Origin: JAIVJN01 sp036732565
GTDB taxonomy: Bacteria; Acidobacteriota; Vicinamibacteria; Vicinamibacterales; UBA2999
Direction of reading: 5' to 3'
NCBI GenBank assembly: GCA_036732565.1
Contig: DAINCF010000194.1
Span: 1 to 12,439 of the forward strand
Length of the DNA stretch: 12,439 nt
Numbering within the stretch: position 1 is the first letter of the stretch; each line of letters begins with the position of its first letter. Positions 7,117 to 12,439 of the stretch are shown here, piece after piece. Below the pieces are notes generated by a model. It searched no databases. It was not told the origin of the DNA and worked only from the letters and a program-made list of their open reading frames with translations. A program made the translations under genes and the position numbers.

Positions 7117-9978
7117 TCAGAAGTCCATGCGGAAGCCAAACTGCTGCCGCCGCTTCGGCAGTGCGCGCCCCGGCTGACCGAACGCGGTGGACTCGAGCGA
7201 GCCTTGATACGCCTGGAAATTGTCCTCGTTGGTCACGTTGAACATCTCCCAGAACACCCCGATGGACATGTTCCTCGGCAGCCTGAACTGCTTGCCCACC
7301 CGCAGATCGAGGTTCTTCTCGTCGTCGCCCCGGCGGGAGTTGCGTGGCTCGGGCCGCGCGTTGATCACGAAGCGGCTGCTGACGCTGTAGGGCAGCGCGC
7401 TCGCGTAGCGGTAGATGCCGGCGACCTGGAAATCGAGCGGGAACTGATACGAGGCGTCCCAGACGAAGTTGTGGCGACGGTCCTCGTTGGTCGGCCCATC
7501 GTCCACCGACAGGTCGCGAGGGTCGGTGGCCAAGCCGCCGCCCACCGCGCTGGTGTTGCTGTTCGACGTCGCCTTGGCCAGGGTGTACGAGATACCCGTC
7601 CGCAGCCGGTTGCCTCGGTACTCGCCGCGTGACTGCAAGGCGTTGTACTCGATGTACCCCAGATTCTCGGCGAGGTTGATGCCGGTGAAACGCGGGTCCA
7701 GGTTGACCCACGCCCCGTTGACGAAATCGAGGTTGATGTTGCGCTGCAGGAAAACGTCCTTGCCGTTCGAGCGGATGTAGTCGGCCTGGACCGAGATGTT
7801 GCCGGGCAGCTGTCGCACGAAGCCGAGCGTGCCCTGCACCGTGTAGGGGATGCGGAAGTCCGGTGCGAGCGTGACCACCAGCTCGGGGATGAGGCCGAGG
7901 CTGGCGATGTTGGGGAACAGGGGGAACCGTTCCGCGAGGAACGCACGGCAGCGCGTGCGCGACGCCGCCAGGCCCTCGACGGCGTTGAAGAGCGGGTTGT
8001 CGGTGGTGCTGTTGCAGTTGAAGTTGACGCGCCGGTTCGCCAGCAGCGTTTGATTGACATACACGTCGTTGTAGTTGAAGTGATTCTGGTCGTAGAAGAT
8101 GCCGCCGCTGCCGCGGACGACCAGCTTACGGTCGTCGGTCGCCACCCACACGAAGCCGAGACGCGGGGCGACGTTGTTGAGATCCTTCTCGACCTTGCCG
8201 AGCGGTGTGACGCCCAGGTTCGCCTGATACTGCGCGTTCCTCGCGTCCACCAGCTCGTTGCCGACGGTGATGGTGTTGTCGACGTCGTAGCGCAGCCCGA
8301 GATTCAACGTCAGGTCGTCGTTGATCGCCCAGGTGTCCTGCAGGTAGAGGGCGTAGTTCCACTTCGCTTCCTCGTGCGTGGCCGTGCCGATGGCGGCGTT
8401 GAAGGTGTCGGGATGACTGTTCGGATCGGCAGGGTTGAAGACCAGGTCCACCGGGAAGCCCCATCGACCCTTCTGCGACGCGTCGATGTCCATCAGGAAG
8501 TTGACGCGCGAGATCTGGCCGCCCACCTTGAGCTGATGCTTGCCCATCACCCGCGTGAACGAGTCGTTGACGTAGAAGTTGGTCTCGCCCTCGAGCCCTC
8601 CCGTGGTCGCCGCGCCGAAGGCCGCGCCTGGGTACGCGCGTTCGGTGAAGGCCCCGGTCGACGCGTTCTGATTCAGCAGGTCGAGGCCGGACGTGCCCGC
8701 CAGGTTCGAGGTGATGCGGATCTTGTTGACGCCGTAGTAAGCGCGCAGCTCGTTGAAAGCGGTCCCGCTCAGCGTGCTGGTGGCCGTGCCGAGGACGCTC
8801 CAGATCGGGCCGTTGAACGTCGCGCGCTTTTCGAGCGTCCACAGCGGGCTGCTGTTGCAGCCGTCGCCGCCCTGACCGCTGCAATTGCGGTCCTCCTTCA
8901 TGGTGCGGCTGTGACGAATCGACGCCCGGTTGTTGGCGCTGACGTTCCAGTCGCCCTTGAGCAGCAGCGCGCGAGTGGTGTTCTTCGACGGGATCACCGC
9001 CGCTTGATTCTGATTGCGCCAGTAGTCGGTAATCGCCAGCACCGTCGAGGCGTCGTTCTGAAGATCCTCGTAGCCGGCGAAGAAGAACAGCCGGTCTTTC
9101 TCGACCGGGCCGCCCAGAAACGCGCCATAGCGGCCCTGATTGAACTGCGGCGGCTCGGACAGGAACTGCGGTTGCCCGTCGACGAAGCGCCCGGCGTACG
9201 GCGCGGTGTCGAAGCGGTCATCGCGGATGAAGCCGTATCCACGTCCCTGCAACCGGTTGGTCCCACTCCGCGTGATGACGTTCAGAACCGCGCCGGACGC
9301 CTGGCCGAACTCGGCCGAGAAGCCGTTGGTCATCACCTGGAATTCCTGGACCCAGTCCTGCGGATACGACTCGGCCTGGGTGCCGTAGAACTGCATGGCA
9401 TTGCTGGCGCCATCGACGAACACGTTGTTCTGGAACTGCCGCTGGCCCGACGCGGAGAAGCCCATGGCGCCCTGTCCGGTCGACGTCACGCCGGGCGCCA
9501 GCTTGGCCAAGTCGGCGAAGTCGCGGCCGATGGTCGGCAGGTTGTCGATCTCTTTCAGATCCACCAGGCTCCCGACCGTGGCCCGCGATTCAATCAGCGC
9601 GCTCACGCCGGTGACCGTCACCCTCTCCTGGATCCCCGCCACGCGGAGGCGCATATCCAGGGTGCCGGCCTGTCCCACGCGCAGCACCACCTCGCGCTTC
9701 TCGGTCGAGAAGCCCGCGAGCTCCACCGCGATCTCATAGCGGCCGGCCGGAAGATTGGGGACGTAGTACTGACCGTTGATATCGGTGACACCCGACCGTG
9801 TGGTGTTGGTTTCGACTTGCCGGAGGGTGACATTGGCGCCAGGGAGAATCGCGGACTGTTCGTCCGTGACGCGCCCGCCAAGCGCGGCAAAACTCGACTG
9901 GCCGGCGGCCGAGACTGCCGTCACCAACACGGTCAACGCTACGATCGCCGCTTCGAACGAAACCTTCTTGATCGCCAT
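7117..9978 (-). CDS. TonB-dependent outer-membrane receptor, Oar-like, with carboxypeptidase-regulatory domain
   Basis: The 953-residue product is an outer-membrane barrel receptor that would import a ligand using TonB energy. The ATG at 9978 is chosen because GGAGGT lies four bases upstream and a signal peptide (cleavage near AVSAAGQ, residues 21-27) begins there; a GTG at 9999 is in frame but has no such support. Residues about 30-112 are a carboxypeptidase-D regulatory-like beta-sandwich (GGRVTDEQ, DINGQYYVPNLPAGRY). Residues about 120-240 form the plug (NLPTIGRDFADLAKLAPGV, VFVDGASNAMQF, SGAVLNVITRSGTN). The rest is barrel, ending in an aromatic residue (FRMDF) as barrel-assembly signals do. 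Cys366/Cys374 and a later Cys pair may form disulfides in surface loops. No SusD-like partner is present. It is the first gene of a tight operon with the M28 peptidase and the FG-GAP protein. The ligand is unknown; the neighbours suggest peptides. Confidence 0.93.
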   Translation of the reverse strand: MAIKKVSFEAAIVALTVLVTAVSAAGQSSFAALGGRVTDEQSAILPGANVTLRQVETNTTRSGVTDINGQYYVPNLPAGRYEIAVELAGFSTEKREVVLRVGQAGTLDMRLRVAGIQERVTVTGVSALIESRATVGSLVDLKEIDNLPTIGRDFADLAKLAPGVTSTGQGAMGFSASGQRQFQNNVFVDGASNAMQFYGTQAESYPQDWVQEFQVMTNGFSAEFGQASGAVLNVITRSGTNRLQGRGYGFIRDDRFDTAPYAGRFVDGQPQFLSEPPQFNQGRYGAFLGGPVEKDRLFFFAGYEDLQNDASTVLAITDYWRNQNQAAVIPSKNTTRALLLKGDWNVSANNRASIRHSRTMKEDRNCSGQGGDGCNSSPLWTLEKRATFNGPIWSVLGTATSTLSGTAFNELRAYYGVNKIRITSNLAGTSGLDLLNQNASTGAFTERAYPGAAFGAATTGGLEGETNFYVNDSFTRVMGKHQLKVGGQISRVNFLMDIDASQKGRWGFPVDLVFNPADPNSHPDTFNAAIGTATHEEAKWNYALYLQDTWAINDDLTLNLGLRYDVDNTITVGNELVDARNAQYQANLGVTPLGKVEKDLNNVAPRLGFVWVATDDRKLVVRGSGGIFYDQNHFNYNDVYVNQTLLANRRVNFNCNSTTDNPLFNAVEGLAASRTRCRAFLAERFPLFPNIASLGLIPELVVTLAPDFRIPYTVQGTLGFVRQLPGNISVQADYIRSNGKDVFLQRNINLDFVNGAWVNLDPRFTGINLAENLGYIEYNALQSRGEYRGNRLRTGISYTLAKATSNSNTSAVGGGLATDPRDLSVDDGPTNEDRRHNFVWDASYQFPLDFQVAGIYRYASALPYSVSSRFVINARPEPRNSRRGDDEKNLDLRVGKQFRLPRNMSIGVFWEMFNVTNEDNFQAYQGSLESTAFGQPGRALPKRRQQFGFRMDF

Positions 9979-10209
9979 CGAGACCTCCACCGCGTACACG
10001 AGGGACCTACATCACAGACGTCGCGAGGCGCTTCTCACAGGCGCGACACTACTACTCGGCGCCGATTTCAGCCAATAACAATTTCGGTTGACCCGATTAG
10101 GAACGCGCATTCGCGAGGCCGACGCCGGTCGGCGCCAGGCCTCGACCGATCGCCAAGCACGCGATCGCGCTGGAGCGCCATCGCGTAGAGTCTACGAAGG
10201 CCTCTGTCC
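9979..10209. promoter_or_regulatory. divergent promoter region between the receptor operon and the amine oxidase gene
   Basis: This spacer separates two genes transcribed away from each other, so it should hold both promoters. On the minus strand, TTGGCT (10070-10075) and TAGTGT (10046-10051), 18 bases apart, are a weak promoter candidate for the receptor operon. A perfect 6-bp inverted repeat, GCCGAC-GCCG-GTCGGC, lies at 10118-10133 and could be an operator. CGCGATCGCG at 10151-10160 is self-complementary. GAAGG at 10196-10200 may be the ribosome binding site of the amine oxidase gene. No convincing plus-strand promoter was found. The position is well supported; the individual elements are not. 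Confidence 0.5.
9983..9988 (-). promoter_or_regulatory. strong ribosome binding site fixing the receptor start
   Basis: In the mRNA sense, GGAGGT is followed by four bases and then the ATG at 9978. It is the best Shine-Dalgarno match in the window and decides between this ATG and the in-frame GTG at 9999. Confidence 0.8.
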
Positions 10210-11352
10210 ATGAAACGTGCCTACGATGTGATCGTCATCGGGTTGGGAGCGATGGGAAGCGCGGCGCTGTTTCATCTGGCGCGGCGCGGCCGCTCGGTCT
10301 TGGGGCTGGAACGCTTCAACATCCCGCACGATCGCGGCTCGTCGCACGGCATCACGCGCATCATTCGTCTGGCCTACTACGAGCATCCGTCGTACGTGCC
10401 GCTGCTGCGGCGCGCGTACGAGCTGTGGCACGAGCTGGAGCAGGTGGCGGGGGTTCAGCTGCTCCACACGACCGGATCGATTGACGCCGGTCCGCCCGGC
10501 AGCCTCGTCGTCGAGGGATCGCTGCGGTCGTGTGAGCTGCACGACCTGCCGCATGAGGTCCTGACGTCGACCGAGCTCACGACCCGGTTTCCCGGCTACC
10601 GTCTGCCGCCCGAGACGATCGCGATCTTGCAACCGCAAGGGGGCTTCCTCCTGCCGGAGCTGTGCATCTCGTATCACGTGATCGGCGCGCAGGCCGCCGG
10701 CGCCGAAGTACACGCACGTGAGCGTGTGGTGGCGTGGGAGCCGACGCCGCGCGGTGTGGTGGTGACAACCGATCGCGGCGCGTACGAAGCCGACAAGGTG
10801 ATCGTGTCCGCAGGTCCGTGGATCGGCACGCTCGTGCCGGCGCTCGCGGCCCTCGCCGTGCCCGAGCGTCAGGTGCTCGCGTGGATGCAGCCGCTGCGTC
10901 CGGCTCTGTTCGAGTCGTCACGCTTCCCGGTGTTCAACCTGCTGGTCGACGAGGGCCGCTATTACGGGTTTCCGGTCCACGGCATCCCAGGCTTCAAGGT
11001 CGGCCGCTATCACCACCGCGGCGAAATGGTCGATCCTGACGCGATCGATCGCGAGTGCCATCCCGAGGACGAGCGGCTGCTGCGCGTGGCCACGGAACGC
11101 TATTTCCCGGATGCCGCTGGCCCCACCACCGCCATGCACGCGTGCATGTTCACGAACACGCCCGACGAGCATTTCGTCCTCGACAGCCTGCCTGCGCATC
11201 CGCAGGTCATCGTCGCCTCGCCCTGCTCGGGGCACGGGTTCAAGTTCGCCAGCGTCGTCGGCGAGATCCTCGCGGATCTCGCGATCGCGGGCACGACGAG
11301 CCATGACATCTCCCTGCATCGGCTGTCACGGTTCGAGATGAGGTCCGGCTAA
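10210..11352 (+). CDS. FAD-dependent amine oxidase, sarcosine oxidase / N-methyltryptophan oxidase / PIPOX family
   Basis: The 380-residue cytoplasmic enzyme should oxidise a secondary amino acid (sarcosine, N-methyltryptophan, pipecolate or similar), using oxygen and giving hydrogen peroxide. An N-terminal Rossmann motif, VIGLGAMGS (9-17), binds FAD. GSSHGITRIIR at 43-53 supplies Arg50 and Arg53, matching flavin-site arginines of monomeric sarcosine oxidase. Lys263 in GFKVG matches its oxygen-activating lysine. Cys312 in ACMFTNTPDEHF matches the cysteine that holds FAD covalently. SGHGFKF at 340-346 closes the site. The SSHG and RFPGYRLP segments resemble animal PIPOX more than E. coli SolA, so the substrate is uncertain. 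Length is normal. The last codons and the TAA lie inside a palindromic repeat (11342-11361). It diverges from the receptor operon and converges on the TPR gene. Confidence 0.92.
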   Translation: MKRAYDVIVIGLGAMGSAALFHLARRGRSVLGLERFNIPHDRGSSHGITRIIRLAYYEHPSYVPLLRRAYELWHELEQVAGVQLLHTTGSIDAGPPGSLVVEGSLRSCELHDLPHEVLTSTELTTRFPGYRLPPETIAILQPQGGFLLPELCISYHVIGAQAAGAEVHARERVVAWEPTPRGVVVTTDRGAYEADKVIVSAGPWIGTLVPALAALAVPERQVLAWMQPLRPALFESSRFPVFNLLVDEGRYYGFPVHGIPGFKVGRYHHRGEMVDPDAIDRECHPEDERLLRVATERYFPDAAGPTTAMHACMFTNTPDEHFVLDSLPAHPQVIVASPCSGHGFKFASVVGEILADLAIAGTTSHDISLHRLSRFEMRSG

Positions 11353-11361
11353 AGCCGGACC
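11342..11361. repeat. palindromic repeat A, containing the amine oxidase stop codon
   Basis: The perfect hairpin has arms GGTCCGGCT and AGCCGGACC and a two-base AA loop. The TAA stop codon of the amine oxidase gene (11350-11352) lies at the tip. GCCGGACCCCACGC runs from the 3' arm (11354-11367) and is repeated exactly at 11385-11398. It probably belongs to the same family as the palindrome at 11445-11464. It could act as a transcription terminator or an mRNA 3' stabiliser, but no T-run follows. Confidence 0.85.
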
Positions 11362-11428
11362 CCACGCAAGCAAGACCCACGCACGCCGGACCCCACGCCA
11401 GCAACTGACCCCACACCGCACACGAACG

Positions 11429-11496
11429 CGGAATTGCGACGTGGGGTCCGCCTTCAGGCGGACCTCAGCCGGCGAAGCCGGTCGCACGCAATTCCG
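11429..11496. repeat. 10-bp inverted repeat enclosing two hairpins
   Basis: CGGAATTGCG at 11429-11438 is the exact inverse of CGCAATTCCG at 11487-11496. The 48 bases between contain palindrome B and a smaller hairpin, CCGGC-GAA-GCCGG, at 11469-11481. The whole forms a possible cloverleaf-like or cruciform structure in the spacer between the convergent amine oxidase and TPR genes. It may be a bidirectional terminator or a small non-autonomous repeat element. Confidence 0.6.
11445..11464. repeat. palindromic repeat B, covarying with repeat A
   Basis: The perfect 9-bp hairpin has arms GGTCCGCCT and AGGCGGACC and a TC loop. Relative to palindrome A at 11342-11361, one stem pair is swapped from G-C to C-G on both arms and the loop differs, so pairing is kept while sequence changes. 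It is flanked on the left by GTGG, giving GTGGGGTCC, the inverse of the GGACCCCAC next to palindrome A. Confidence 0.85.
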
Positions 11497-11506
11497 AATC
11501 GCGGAC

Positions 11507-12439
11507 TTAACGATCCGACCGCGCTGCACCACGCGCTTCCTGCAGCTCTGGACGGCCGGGGGCATCCGCGCGCTGGCAGAGCTCGACGAGCGCGGCGAAG
11601 TAGGTGCGCGCCTTCTCGCGATTGCCGGCGGCCTGGGCGGCACGTGCGGCGCCGTAGGTCGCGCGGAAGCGGTTCGGCTCCTTCTTCATCGCCGTTTCGA
11701 ACTCCACGAGGGCATCGGCGGGACGCTTCAGCTCCATCAACATCTCGCCGAGCAGTTCGCGTGCGGGCTTGATCGGGCCTGGCGTGACCGCGGCCTTCTC
11801 CGTGGCGTCCTCGCGGTCGGCGGCATCTTTCAGCGTGGTGAGCGCCTCGTCTGCCCGTCCTTCGGCCAATGCGATCCACGCCGTGGCCACGCGCTGTTGA
11901 ATGGCCACCTGCTCGGCCCAGTACGCCTCCTTGGCCTTGACCAGCCCCTCGTGCACCGTGCCGAGCTTCTCGACGTCCTTCTTCGCGGCGGCGGCATCGC
12001 CGCTGCGCGCGGCGCCGAGGGCGCGGGCGTAGTAGGTGATCGCATCCGTCCACGGGAAGGCGGTCTCGCGGGGTGTCAACGCCGCGGCTTCCTTCCAGGC
12101 GTTCCGCTCCAGCGCATAGCGCGCGGGAATCGCGGCCAACGCGTAGTAGCCGGCCGGCGGCGGCGCCGCGGCGCCCGGCGTGTTCACCTGGATGCGCGAT
12201 CCGACCTCGCCAATCATCCCGAGCGTCTTCTGGGCGGCGGCATCCTGTCCGGTCTGCAAGTAAGCGTAGGTCTGATAGTCGAGGGCGTGAAGCTCCTCGG
12301 CGGCGGCGTTGTCCTTACGCGCGGCCGCGGCCGATGCCGCGTTCGTCTCGATCGACTCCTGCCACGCGCCGACGCGGGTGAACGTATGCGAGGGCATGTG
12401 CAGCGCGTGCGGCGCGGCAGGGGCGATCTTCGCGTAGCG
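11507..12439 (-). CDS. TPR-repeat protein, N-terminal part beyond the window (partial)
   Basis: The visible 310 residues are the C-terminal part of a tetratricopeptide protein. The frame stays open to the right edge. The first Met (at 12397) is internal, because the 14 codons before it encode a conserved-looking APAAPHALHMPSHTF stretch, so the true start lies outside. The HALHMPSH motif (near visible residues 11-18) with a following GxWxESIxTN helix, and LDYQTYAYLQTGQD, resemble a family of large bacterial TPR proteins of unknown function. A Pro/Ala-rich linker follows. The C-terminal third has clear TPR-like helix pairs (AWIALAEGRADEALTTL, then LMELKRPADALVEFETAM and AARAAQAAGNREKARTYF). These repeats mediate protein contacts, and no enzyme activity can be inferred. 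It converges on the amine oxidase gene across a 154-base repeat-rich spacer. Confidence 0.85.
   Translation of the reverse strand, partial: RYAKIAPAAPHALHMPSHTFTRVGAWQESIETNAASAAAARKDNAAAEELHALDYQTYAYLQTGQDAAAQKTLGMIGEVGSRIQVNTPGAAAPPPAGYYALAAIPARYALERNAWKEAAALTPRETAFPWTDAITYYARALGAARSGDAAAAKKDVEKLGTVHEGLVKAKEAYWAEQVAIQQRVATAWIALAEGRADEALTTLKDAADREDATEKAAVTPGPIKPARELLGEMLMELKRPADALVEFETAMKKEPNRFRATYGAARAAQAAGNREKARTYFAALVELCQRADAPGRPELQEARGAARSDR

Noticed and set aside
8050..10188. A 712-codon open frame on the plus strand
   Set aside because: It is antisense to the TonB receptor gene, whose domains, signal peptide and ribosome binding site are clear. The translated text has no recognisable domain and is rich in Arg, Val and Ala as expected of an antisense frame in GC-rich DNA.

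Overview
The window is GC-rich and densely coded, and it looks like a chromosomal segment from an Acidobacteriota-type soil or sediment bacterium, possibly Vicinamibacteria-like. That assignment is an inference. It rests on an Oar-like TonB receptor with an N-terminal carboxypeptidase-regulatory domain, an FG-GAP/ASPIC-UnbV (CRTAC1-like) secreted protein, a secreted M28 peptidase, a TPR protein with an HMPSH motif, and short palindromic and 'ATCTGTGTAATC'-type repeats in the spacers. No RNA gene, CRISPR array, transposase or phage gene was seen.

Layout. Positions 1-58 hold a 15-bp tandem repeat that continues off the left edge. Positions 103-1296 (+) encode an exported PQQ-type sugar/sorbosone dehydrogenase-like beta-propeller. 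It converges on a Tat-exported, phosphocholine-specific-type phospholipase C (1502-3745, -). The convergent spacer is filled by a dispersed repeat, and a second copy lies between the phospholipase gene and the next gene. Upstream of the phospholipase gene on the minus strand is a tight three-gene set: TonB-dependent receptor (7117-9978), M28 metallopeptidase (5497-7107) and a seven-repeat FG-GAP protein with an ASPIC/UnbV tail (3984-5480). The gaps are only 9 and 16 bases, so this is very probably one operon; the phospholipase may be a distal member or have its own promoter.

A 231-base divergent spacer separates the receptor gene from a plus-strand flavin amine oxidase of the sarcosine oxidase/N-methyltryptophan oxidase/PIPOX family (10210-11352). 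That gene ends inside a palindromic repeat. The following spacer holds a second palindrome with a compensatory stem change. A minus-strand TPR protein gene (11507-12439) then runs off the right edge.

Function. All the minus-strand products from 1502 to 9978 carry export signals, and together they suggest extracellular nutrient capture: a peptidase and a phospholipase act outside or in the periplasm, and the TonB receptor imports a product. The FG-GAP protein's role is unknown. A phosphocholine-releasing lipase near a sarcosine-oxidase-family enzyme makes a choline-to-glycine route conceivable, but the middle steps are not in the window. The most unusual material is the repeat content of the spacers rather than the genes, which belong to known families.
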